A DNA stretch of 64,000 bases from RGIG4576 sp045656705. Lineage in GTDB: Bacteria; Bacteroidota; Bacteroidia; Bacteroidales; Muribaculaceae. The stretch covers positions 62,001-126,000 of the forward strand of contig JAZORR010000050.1 in the NCBI GenBank assembly GCA_045656705.1, in the 5' to 3' direction. The position numbers were made by a program, and so were the translations under genes. The notes below the pieces were generated by a model. The model had not been told where the DNA came from. It did not search any database and was given only the letters and a program-made list of their open reading frames with translations. Below are positions 36,036-43,159 of this stretch, one piece after another (position 1 is the first letter of the stretch; the number at the start of each line of letters is the position of its first letter).

Positions 36036-37001
36036 TTATCTACGACCGCTTCTTCCAGAGCCACCACCACTACTACGTGAACCTCCACCACCACCTGAAG
36101 AGTAACTACTGCCTGAAGAGTTGCCATCACCTCGTCCTCTTGAAGAACTATGATTATAATTGCTGCTACTACCACTATTAGAATAGTTTGAGCGTCGAGA
36201 ACTTGAAGAACTCATAGACGAACTTCTTCTGCTTGAAGATGAACTGTTACTTACTTTCGGTCTACGATTGCTATTATTTTTCACAGTAGAATTATTTCTA
36301 CCTCTGTCGCTATCCGATGGTCTGCGACCAACATTTGAATTATTTCCTGTAGATACACCAAACGGACGACGACCACCTCCATTATAAGAAGGACGATGTG
36401 CTACATTACCTCCACCACCACTTGGAGTGTGAGGATAAAATCCACCTGGATAGTAAGTTGGATGATGATGGTGGTGGTGATGATAATGGTCGTAATAACA
36501 CCAATCCCATCCGAAGCCCCAATTCCAACCATACCAAGAGTCGTACCATCGTGGTCCATAAACACCATATCTCCAATAATAAGATGGAGTATACCAATCA
36601 TACCAATAAGGCGAATTCCAATAATAAGGATTATTGATTATAATATTCACCTCTGGCGATGTAATAGTATAGTATCTTTCTATAATTTGAGGATTGTTGG
36701 ATTCTGCTACCACTTGAGGATTGTAGAATCTTTTTATTCTATCGGTATAAACAAATTCTCCTTGTTCACCGTTCAAGCTGTCTACTACATATTCCCCTGC
36801 GGTGTATCTGCGATTGTATTCGTCGACATCACGCATACTACCATCAGCATTGTAATCAACAAAATCTTCTGTATTTTTCTTATTTTTTTCTACTTTTTTA
36901 GACTTGGTATAATCAAAATATACATCATCATAATCCTGCGCATAACCAGCGAAGGACAACACTAACGACATTACTAAAATAATTGATTCTTTTACATTCA
37001 T
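36036..37001 (-). CDS. Secreted low-complexity protein (aromatic, His-run and Ser/Gly/Arg-rich)
   Basis: 321 residues, family not recognised. Signal peptide (about 1-21, ending AGYAQ). Residues about 22-110 are a charged normal-composition part; about 115-170 is extraordinarily rich in Tyr and Trp (YWYDW, YYWRYG, WYGWNWGFGWDW); then a run of seven His and a Pro/Gly stretch; about 185-321 is Ser/Gly/Arg/Asn-rich and disordered. Similar glycine-rich secreted proteins occur in Bacteroides beside outer-membrane genes; none has a role I know. Metal binding by the His run is possible but unproven. Open frames on the opposite strand are composition artefacts. Confidence 0.75.
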   Translation of the reverse strand: MNVKESIILVMSLVLSFAGYAQDYDDVYFDYTKSKKVEKNKKNTEDFVDYNADGSMRDVDEYNRRYTAGEYVVDSLNGEQGEFVYTDRIKRFYNPQVVAESNNPQIIERYYTITSPEVNIIINNPYYWNSPYWYDWYTPSYYWRYGVYGPRWYDSWYGWNWGFGWDWCYYDHYHHHHHHHPTYYPGGFYPHTPSGGGGNVAHRPSYNGGGRRPFGVSTGNNSNVGRRPSDSDRGRNNSTVKNNSNRRPKVSNSSSSSRRSSSMSSSSSRRSNYSNSGSSSNYNHSSSRGRGDGNSSGSSYSSGGGGGSRSSGGGSGRSGRR

Positions 37002-37127
37002 AGTTGGCTATATTTTAATTCATTTACCCTTTAGACTAAACTTCATACAAAAAGTTTAATTTTATCTGCTAAAGATAGTATAAAATATTTAATCATCACA
37101 TCATTAACGCTCCTATTTAATATTAAT

Positions 37128-37841
37128 TCACATCTTCAAATAATAATCTTTGGTAAGAGATATATAGTCGTCGGTATACTCGTGTCGTGCTTTTTCTATC
37201 TCTAAGCGACTTGTTTCGCATTTTTCTTCAGTTTTTGATATCTTCCATAATATGCGTTTAGCTTCACCACCAACGATAGGACACACATACACCTTATTAA
37301 TTATGTAGCATTTATTTTTTGTCACTATGTTTTCTATTAGATTTTCGACATCACTTGGAGTTATCAAGCATAGATGCCCATTATCATTAAGTAACGAAAC
37401 TGCACCAGAAATCAGATTTTCATACGACAGAGAACTTGTATGGCGTGCTTTCTGTCGCTTTTCATCATCACACTCCAAACTATTCACGAAATATGGAGGA
37501 TTTGAGACTATCACATCAAATTGAGAGGTACATGTATCGGCATATTCAACAAAATCAATCATTTCCACACGCAAACGATCGTTCCAAGGAGATTCGTAAA
37601 AATTTATTTGTGCTTCCTCAGCTGCATTTGGTTCTATTTCTATGCCCACTATTTCAGCCATACATCGCTGTGCCAACATTAGTGCAATAAGTCCGGTACC
37701 TGTACCCACATCAAGCACCGACTGTGCCTCATTTACATCGGCCCAAGCACCAAGAAGCACACCATCAGTACCCACTTTCATTGCACTTTTGTGATTTAGT
37801 ACACTAAATTGCTTAAATCTAAAAACTTTTTCTCTCGGCAT
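37128..37841 (-). CDS. trmN6: tRNA1(Val) (adenine(37)-N6)-methyltransferase
   Basis: 237 residues. Class I SAM-binding fold with motif I VLDVGTGTGLIALMLAQR and the catalytic NPPY motif (VIVSNPPYF) of N6-adenine methyltransferases. The opening FRFKQFSVLNHKSAMKVGTDGVLLGAW is characteristic of the YfiC/TrmN6 group. It modifies A37 of tRNA-Val. Transcribed alone from a minus-strand -7 box at 37883-37890. Confidence 0.93.
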   Translation of the reverse strand: MPREKVFRFKQFSVLNHKSAMKVGTDGVLLGAWADVNEAQSVLDVGTGTGLIALMLAQRCMAEIVGIEIEPNAAEEAQINFYESPWNDRLRVEMIDFVEYADTCTSQFDVIVSNPPYFVNSLECDDEKRQKARHTSSLSYENLISGAVSLLNDNGHLCLITPSDVENLIENIVTKNKCYIINKVYVCPIVGGEAKRILWKISKTEEKCETSRLEIEKARHEYTDDYISLTKDYYLKM

Positions 37842-37882
37842 AAAAAATTACTATTTCATACGTTTTAAACGAAAAACACTTA

Positions 37883-37890
37883 CAAATATA
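37883..37890 (-). promoter_or_regulatory. -7 box of trmN6
   Basis: TATATTTG on the minus strand, 42 bp before the ATG. Confidence 0.5.
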
Positions 37891-37975
37891 AGAACTTTCA
37901 TCTAAATTTTATTTAATATTAAACTATTTAAGCCTCAAAACTTATATTTTCTCAAAAAACCACAGAACAATCATA

Positions 37976-38007
37976 TTTGTTATTAAAAATGAAAAATATT
38001 ATTTTTG
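37976..38007 (+). promoter_or_regulatory. Promoter of the MarC-family gene
   Basis: TTTG (37976-37979), 20 bp, TATTTTTG (38000-38007). Because this promoter lies inside the longest open frame, it decides the start at 38025 rather than 37977. Confidence 0.78.
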
Positions 38008-38024
38008 CAAAAAATATTTCTAAT

Positions 38025-38609
38025 ATGTTCAACGAATTTAATCTCCAACAATTTCTTAGCGCATTTATTGTGCTATTTGCGATTATCGATATTATCGGTT
38101 CAGTGCCTATTATTATCAATCTCAAGCAAAGAGAGCGTCCTATTAGCGAGTTCAAGGCCACAATCATTTCATACGTATTGATGCTTGCATTCTTCCTTGC
38201 TGGTGATCTTATGCTTAGACTTTTCCACGTAGACATCACATCGTTTGCGGTAGCAGGGGGCATCATCATCTTTGCAGTAGCTCTTGAAATGATTCTCGAT
38301 ATTGAAATTTTCAAGAACAATGGTCCTATCAAAGAAGCCACTCTCGTGCCGTTGGTGTTCCCATTGCTTGCAGGTCCGGGTGCATTCACTACCCTACTTT
38401 CACTTAAAGCAGAATTTGCTTCAATCAACATCCTTTTAGGTCTTACCCTAAATATGGTATGGGTATACTTCGTGCTTAAGATGACCAACAAAGTTCAAAA
38501 AGTGCTTGGTGAAGGTGGTATTTTCATTGTGAGAAAGTTCTTTGGAGTAATTCTTCTTGCTATCTCGGTGAAACTTATTACATCTAATATCTCACAACTA
38601 TTTATGTAA
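38025..38609 (+). CDS. MarC-family integral membrane protein
   Basis: 194 residues from the ATG at 38025 (MFNEFNLQQF). Six membrane helices in the MarC/SNARE-associated arrangement; the conserved helix starts are seen in AFIVLFAIIDIIGSVPI, FAVAGGIIIFAVALEMIL and VPLVFPLLAGPGAFTT (the P-x-L-A-G-P-G motif). Despite the name, the family has no proven antibiotic-resistance role. The longer frame starting 48 bp upstream would begin before the transcription start, so it was not used. Ends at a strong bidirectional terminator. Confidence 0.92.
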   Translation: MFNEFNLQQFLSAFIVLFAIIDIIGSVPIIINLKQRERPISEFKATIISYVLMLAFFLAGDLMLRLFHVDITSFAVAGGIIIFAVALEMILDIEIFKNNGPIKEATLVPLVFPLLAGPGAFTTLLSLKAEFASINILLGLTLNMVWVYFVLKMTNKVQKVLGEGGIFIVRKFFGVILLAISVKLITSNISQLFM

Positions 38610-38630
38610 TACAAAAATAAGCAGACAAAT

Positions 38631-38665
38631 ATTGAGGCAATCCCTAAGGGACTGCCTCAATTTAT
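38631..38665. terminator. Bidirectional terminator between marC and the nitroreductase gene
   Basis: Arms ATTGAGGCA and TGCCTCAAT (38631-38639, 38653-38661) around TCCCTAAGGGA, which itself pairs; followed by TTATTTT. Confidence 0.88.
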
Positions 38666-38679
38666 TTTAATATGATTGT

Positions 38680-39450
38680 TTATGATTTCACATCAAAGCC
38701 TTGCTTTCTAATATAGTCAAGCATATTATATTCCATTATGTCCTTATAATATTCTAATATGTGTCCACACCAATCGTTATCGCTCTTTGTGCCACTTCTA
38801 TTGGCATTATACACCTTTATTATATCGTCATAATATTTCAATTTATCCACAAGACCTGTTTCGTCGTATCTATTTCTATGTATCACAGCACCACGAGGTT
38901 GCTTTGGTTTTACATCTGGTTTCTCACGAGGGACACCCACAGCAAGACCACACACTACAAATACCCCCTTAGGCAGATTTAAAATCTCAGCCAATTCTTC
39001 GGGTTTTGCAGTACGAGTATAGCCTATGCAGCAACTTCCAAGTCCACAACTCTGAGCAGCAATCAACGCATTACCCATAGCCAATGTTGCATCAATAATG
39101 CCTACCATAACACCGTCTACGGTCTCTGTAACATTTGGCATCACAAGACCTTTCTCTGCCGATAACTTAGCAATTTTATTGTAATCGGCACAAAACACAA
39201 AAAATCTGTTACAAGTTTTTATTTGTTTTTGCCCGATTAGTTCGTACAATCTTTCCTTCAAATCCTGATCACTTACTTCTATCACGGAAAATTGTTGACC
39301 ATTGTAGCTCGTAGGAGTGTTTAATATTGCAGAGTATATCACATTAAGAGCAGCATCACTTATAGGTTCACGCTCGTATCGACGAACACTTGTGCGCTCA
39401 TCGAACATTCTTTTTATTTCTTCCATATTTATCATATATCTATATATCAT
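38680..39450 (-). CDS. Nitroreductase-family FMN oxidoreductase
   Basis: 256 residues, or 248 if translation starts at the in-frame ATG at 39426 (MEEIKRMF). Typical opening FDERTSVRRYEREPIS with the FMN phosphate-binding Arg-Ser-x-Arg-Arg, SYNGQQFSVIEVSD in the middle, and SCGLGSCCIGYTR, which places it with NfsA/FRP-like enzymes. Homologues reduce nitroaromatics, including metronidazole, with NAD(P)H; activity here is not shown. A -7 box lies at 39484-39491. Confidence 0.9.
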   Translation of the reverse strand: MIYRYMINMEEIKRMFDERTSVRRYEREPISDAALNVIYSAILNTPTSYNGQQFSVIEVSDQDLKERLYELIGQKQIKTCNRFFVFCADYNKIAKLSAEKGLVMPNVTETVDGVMVGIIDATLAMGNALIAAQSCGLGSCCIGYTRTAKPEELAEILNLPKGVFVVCGLAVGVPREKPDVKPKQPRGAVIHRNRYDETGLVDKLKYYDDIIKVYNANRSGTKSDNDWCGHILEYYKDIMEYNMLDYIRKQGFDVKS

Positions 39451-39483
39451 TTAAACAACATAAATGGGTAAAAGTTTTCTATA

Positions 39484-39491
39484 CAAAATTA
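39484..39491 (-). promoter_or_regulatory. -7 box of the nitroreductase gene
   Basis: TAATTTTG on the minus strand, 34 bp before the first ATG. Confidence 0.5.
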
Positions 39492-39610
39492 CTTACACCT
39501 TATATATTATACAACATATTTTATCTATTGATGTATAGACAAAAATTATCACACCCTTTTTTCTTCAAAAAAAGTATGCTAAAACGACTGATTTTATTCC
39601 GAAAAATATT

Positions 39611-39618
39611 TATCTTTG
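39611..39618 (+). promoter_or_regulatory. -7 box preceding the structured leader
   Basis: TATCTTTG, an exact TAnnTTTG match. Transcription would begin near 39624, only a few bases before the first stem of the leader RNA. Confidence 0.65.
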
Positions 39619-39623
39619 TAGGG

Positions 39624-39712
39624 TAATGTTACATAATAAAAGGCGTTTAACGCATTTCATTCCCTTTAAAATGGAAAGTTAAAGAGGTTCCACCTTTCGT
39701 TATGTAACAAAT
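39624..39712 (+). ncRNA. Candidate four-stem structured leader RNA upstream of the Sel1 gene
   Basis: A closing stem of ten perfect pairs, TGTTACATAA (39627-39636) with TTATGTAACA (39700-39709), encloses three hairpins: GCGT/ACGC (39643-39653), TTTCATT/AATGGAAA with one bulged G (39655-39677), and AGAGGT/ACCTTT with loop TCC (39683-39697). It starts at the predicted transcription start and ends about 70 bp before the Sel1 start codon, so it could be a riboswitch-like leader or a separate small RNA. No known class was recognised. Folding is by eye. Confidence 0.5.
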
Positions 39713-39779
39713 AAAACGACAACTTAACCGCATAATATTGAACCTCATAGTGCAAAAAACAACTCTAAAAAATCATATT

Positions 39780-41066
39780 ATGAAAAAGGTATTTTTAATT
39801 TTAATGTTCGTATGCGCCAACATTATGGCATGGGGACAAACAGAAAGAGGAAAACAAACCCTTGAGAAGGCTAATGCCGGAGATGCAACATCTCAATACT
39901 TGGTTGCAGGATATTATGAATATGGTCGCCAAGAATTTGAAAAAGACGAAAAAAAGGCATTAAGCTGGTACAAAAAAGCTGCCGAACAAAATTACCTATC
40001 AGCTGTAACCAGATTAGCAACAGCCTACGAATGGGGAAAACTTGGTCTTCCTAAAGATGACGAGAAATACATCTATTGGTTGAAAAAAGCTGCCAATCTT
40101 GGACATAATAGTTCTATGACCGATTTGGCAGTATTTTATCGCGATGGAAAACATGGATTGAAAAAAGATGACAAGGAATTCCTACGATTAGCGAAAAAAG
40201 CTGCCGACAATGACTATGCAAATGCAATGTACGCATTGGGATTATATTACAAAGGAAAGAACAACAAAGACGAAGCTATCAAATGGTATAAGAAATGTGC
40301 CGATGTTTCATACGATAAAAGTGGTACGGCTCATAGTGCTGCCATCAGAGACTTGAATCAATTGGGCGTAAACTATAACCCAGCAGAAAATGCAGCAAAG
40401 AACATGAAAGCAGAAAAGCCTAAAATTGTGAAAGTGGGTGACAAAGTAAATATATACTACAGAAGTGGCCAATTATATACTACCGCTAAAATCGAGAAAA
40501 AAGGCTCAGATTATATTATAAAAATAAAAAATGATGAATGTAAAATCATTCCTTGTAAAGAAGCATATAATAGCCTTGAATCTGATAAAGATGTGATTTA
40601 TCACAATAAAATCGTATATCTTGGTGTGGATTTGATGATCAGAGAACAAATTTCAGGTGCACCTGTAGCAGAGTCATCAGCAAGTGAAGAAGAAGATGAT
40701 GATTGTGCAGTGAAAGACGGCAAGGTTATCCTTTACCACCGCAACGGAGAAGTGCTTCAATCGGCTAAGATAATGGAAAAGGATGGTAAAACCCATGTTA
40801 AGATAGACAATGGTCTTTACAAACTAAAACCTTGCAACAAGAGATTTAATGGCGTGACTTACAATTATTCGGTATTCCTATTTGATACTGAATATTATGT
40901 AAAGGGCAATATACCTAGATTTAAAGGTGGTTCTACAACTTCTTCTAATCGCAATAGTTCAGCTTCTCCTAAGAAGAAAACAAGCTCAAAAAAATCAGCT
41001 AAATCCAGCGTAAGCAAAAAGGTGAACAAGAAGGTAAATGACCTTAAGAAGATACTTAAAAAATAA
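39780..41066 (+). CDS. Secreted Sel1-repeat protein with twin C-terminal domains
   Basis: 428 residues from the ATG at 39780, which begins a signal peptide (MKKVFLILMFVCANIMAWGQ); the 14 upstream codons were left out. Four or five Sel1 repeats (about 25-185, e.g. KALSWYKKAAEQNYLSAVTR). Then two copies of a 55-60-residue unit: KVNIYYRSGQLYTTAKIEKK (about 220-285) and KVILYHRNGEVLQSAKIMEK (about 315-375), both with a KxxPC motif; the unit is not one I recognise. The last 45 residues are Ser/Lys-rich and strongly basic. Followed by its own terminator. Confidence 0.85.
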   Translation: MKKVFLILMFVCANIMAWGQTERGKQTLEKANAGDATSQYLVAGYYEYGRQEFEKDEKKALSWYKKAAEQNYLSAVTRLATAYEWGKLGLPKDDEKYIYWLKKAANLGHNSSMTDLAVFYRDGKHGLKKDDKEFLRLAKKAADNDYANAMYALGLYYKGKNNKDEAIKWYKKCADVSYDKSGTAHSAAIRDLNQLGVNYNPAENAAKNMKAEKPKIVKVGDKVNIYYRSGQLYTTAKIEKKGSDYIIKIKNDECKIIPCKEAYNSLESDKDVIYHNKIVYLGVDLMIREQISGAPVAESSASEEEDDDCAVKDGKVILYHRNGEVLQSAKIMEKDGKTHVKIDNGLYKLKPCNKRFNGVTYNYSVFLFDTEYYVKGNIPRFKGGSTTSSNRNSSASPKKKTSSKKSAKSSVSKKVNKKVNDLKKILKK

Positions 41067-41091
41067 ACATAATTTCTTGATAACAATTTAT

Positions 41092-41130
41092 GGGCTGGTA
41101 GAAGAGCCAGCCCTTTATTCTTTTTTTTTT
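41092..41130 (+). terminator. Terminator downstream of the Sel1 gene
   Basis: Arms GGGCTGG (41092-41098) and CCAGCCC (41107-41113), 8-nt loop, followed by TTTATTC and ten T. Confidence 0.9.
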
Positions 41131-41156
41131 AGAAATCGCCTAAAATCATCAAACTT

Positions 41157-42485
41157 ATGAGAACCCAAATTCCACGAAAATTATTATTGGTAATGGCATT
41201 GCTGATAAGCGTACAGTCTTATGCCTTTGATTTTATGGTAGACAACATCTATTATAATAAACTTTCATCAAATGAAGTAGAGGTCACATACAAAGCAAAA
41301 AGTCATAACAATTATAAGACTTATATCGGAAACATTGTAGTTCCCGAAACAGTAATCTATGAAGAAAACACATATAAAGTAACTGCTGTAGGAGATAAGG
41401 CTTTCTGCATGTGTAATCACTTGACATCAGTAACTCTACCAAGTAGCATCAAATCAATTGGTAATTATGCTTTTGATGGTTGTATAGGACTAAAGGATAT
41501 TAATATCCCTTCAAATGTAAATAAAATAGGTTATGGAGCATTTTCTGCATGCCAATCTTTAACATCTATAGATATCCCTGAAGGTGTCACAAAAATTGAC
41601 ACCGGACTTTTTTGTTTCTGTGTAAATATAAAATCAATAAAATTGCCAAGTACTATCACGTCAATAGAGCAATTAGCATTTAGCAATTGTACATCTTTGA
41701 CACATATTAATCTACCTCAAGGGCTTATATCTATTGGGCACAGTGCATTCAGCGAATGTTCAGCTATAAAAGATATTACAATACCAAGTAGTGTGACCAC
41801 TATAGAAGATGCTGCATTCAATAAAACAGGAATAGTTTCGGTAACAATACCGAGTAGTGTAACAACTTTACATCCTAATGCATTCAAAGATTGTCCCAAT
41901 TTAAAGTCGGTAATCCTACCCGACAAAAACAACAAGGGCGAAATCAATGGACACGAATGGGTGGATTTGGGATTACCATCGGGAACAAAATGGGCTACTT
42001 GCAATGTGGGAGCTTCATCACCAGAAGAATGCGGGAAATATTATGCTTGGGGAGAAATCAAACATAAAATGATATATTCTGGTCAAAAGAGCGAAGCCTA
42101 TGGCAAACATAGAGGAGATATAAGCGGTGATGCCAAATATGATGTAGCTCGTGCCAATTGGGGAGGCTCATGGAGAATGCCAACTATCGACGAGTTATAT
42201 GAACTTGTTAAATATTGTTACTGGGAATCAGCAACAATAAATGGACAAAATGGAGTAAAAATTATAAGTAAGACCAATTATCACTATATTTTCCTTCCAT
42301 GCGCTGGTAGCCGAATAGGAGCATCTGCCGCAGGTCTTTACTCAAAAGGCTTATATTGGAGTTCTACAATTCATAAGGTATCACCTGTAAGAGCAGAGTA
42401 TTTGTATTTTCATAGTGGTGGCTCATCTGGAACAAGTGACGACTATCTTGGAACAGGGCATACAATTCGCCCTGTGACCGATTAA
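41157..42485 (+). CDS. Secreted protein: BspA-like leucine-rich repeats plus FISUMP-like domain
   Basis: 442 residues. Signal peptide about 1-23. Residues about 60-255 hold seven or eight BspA/Treponema-type LRR_5 units (AFCMCNHLTSVTLPSSIKSI; AFSACQSLTSIDIPEGVTKI). From about 262 to the end is one domain opening INGHEWVDLGLPSGTKWATC and containing YYAWGE, WRMPTIDELYEL and YWSST, which resembles the Fibrobacter succinogenes major paralogous (FISUMP) domain. Such LRRs mediate adhesion in oral Bacteroidota; role here is inferred. First of four genes with gaps of 19-40 bp; no clear promoter of its own was seen after the preceding terminator. Confidence 0.85.
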   Translation: MRTQIPRKLLLVMALLISVQSYAFDFMVDNIYYNKLSSNEVEVTYKAKSHNNYKTYIGNIVVPETVIYEENTYKVTAVGDKAFCMCNHLTSVTLPSSIKSIGNYAFDGCIGLKDINIPSNVNKIGYGAFSACQSLTSIDIPEGVTKIDTGLFCFCVNIKSIKLPSTITSIEQLAFSNCTSLTHINLPQGLISIGHSAFSECSAIKDITIPSSVTTIEDAAFNKTGIVSVTIPSSVTTLHPNAFKDCPNLKSVILPDKNNKGEINGHEWVDLGLPSGTKWATCNVGASSPEECGKYYAWGEIKHKMIYSGQKSEAYGKHRGDISGDAKYDVARANWGGSWRMPTIDELYELVKYCYWESATINGQNGVKIISKTNYHYIFLPCAGSRIGASAAGLYSKGLYWSSTIHKVSPVRAEYLYFHSGGSSGTSDDYLGTGHTIRPVTD

Positions 42486-42525
42486 AATATAGTTTTTCAC
42501 TAATAATCAATAAAGAATAACTATT

Positions 42526-43140
42526 ATGAATACAAAAAGGTATTATATATGCGTGCTATTAATAGTAGCATTAAGTGTATTCGCCATGGCTCAAAAGAGC
42601 GGTAGTATAAACGGACACAAGTGGGTGGATTTAGGACTACCCTCTGGCACCAAATGGGCTACTTGCAATATAGGAGCATCTTCGCCAGAAGGACCAGGTA
42701 CTCATTATGCTTGGGGAGAAACTAAAACAAAAAAATCTTACACAATAGAAAACAATACTACTTTTCGCAAAAAAATACTCGACATAAGTGGTAATGCAGA
42801 ATATGATGCAGCTACCACAAATTGGGGTAACAGTTGGCGCACACCCACAAAAGATGAAATAGAAGAATTAATAGATTATTGCTCGTGGAATTTGACCACA
42901 TTAAATGGAAGGTACGGATATATGATCAGTGGTAATAATGGTAATTCTATATTTCTTCCTATGAACGGATATTATGTAGATAACAATCCTATTCAAGGAG
43001 TTAAAACCAATGCTTACTATTGGACATCTACACCCACATCCCTCATTAAAGCTAGTGCTTTGATTTTTGGATTTGAAAATAAATACACAATTTCGGCACA
43101 TCGAAATTATGGTTATTCAATTCGCGCGGTAGTAAAATAA
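42526..43140 (+). CDS. Secreted single-domain FISUMP-like protein
   Basis: 204 residues: signal peptide (about 1-22, ending FAMAQ) and one FISUMP-like domain (about 26-204) with HKWVDLGLPSGTKWATCNIG, HYAWGE, SWRTPTKDEIEELIDYC and YYWTST. Closely related to the domains in the two flanking genes, so the cluster grew by tandem duplication. No lipobox and no obvious type IX secretion C-terminal domain. Forty bp after the preceding gene and 19 bp before the next. Confidence 0.82.
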   Translation: MNTKRYYICVLLIVALSVFAMAQKSGSINGHKWVDLGLPSGTKWATCNIGASSPEGPGTHYAWGETKTKKSYTIENNTTFRKKILDISGNAEYDAATTNWGNSWRTPTKDEIEELIDYCSWNLTTLNGRYGYMISGNNGNSIFLPMNGYYVDNNPIQGVKTNAYYWTSTPTSLIKASALIFGFENKYTISAHRNYGYSIRAVVK

Positions 43141-43159
43141 ACCTAAAAACGAACTAAAT

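Larger units (their letters stand above)
39451..39779. other. 329-bp divergent region before the Sel1 gene
   Basis: Contains the nitroreductase -7 box, the Sel1-gene -7 box (39611-39618) and a candidate structured leader RNA (39624-39712). No protein-coding frame seems real: the upstream extension of the Sel1 frame lacks a signal peptide context. Confidence 0.7.

Noticed and set aside
36396..36965. Open frame of 189 codons on the plus strand
   Set aside because: It lies antisense to the low-complexity secreted-protein gene; its Ile/Trp/Val-rich composition mirrors the Tyr/His/Ser codons opposite, and no start context or homology is evident.
37977..38024. Upstream start for the MarC-family gene
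   Set aside because: A full -33/-7 promoter lies inside this extension, so it would not be in the mRNA.
39627..39709. Inverted repeats as an invertible promoter segment
   Set aside because: The only promoter-like box (39611-39618) lies outside the repeats, the arms are only 10 bp, and no invertase gene is nearby; an RNA structure explains them better.
39627..39709. tRNA-like gene
   Set aside because: The first internal hairpin has a 3-nt loop and no D-loop, anticodon-loop or T-loop consensus or CCA-type acceptor end is present.
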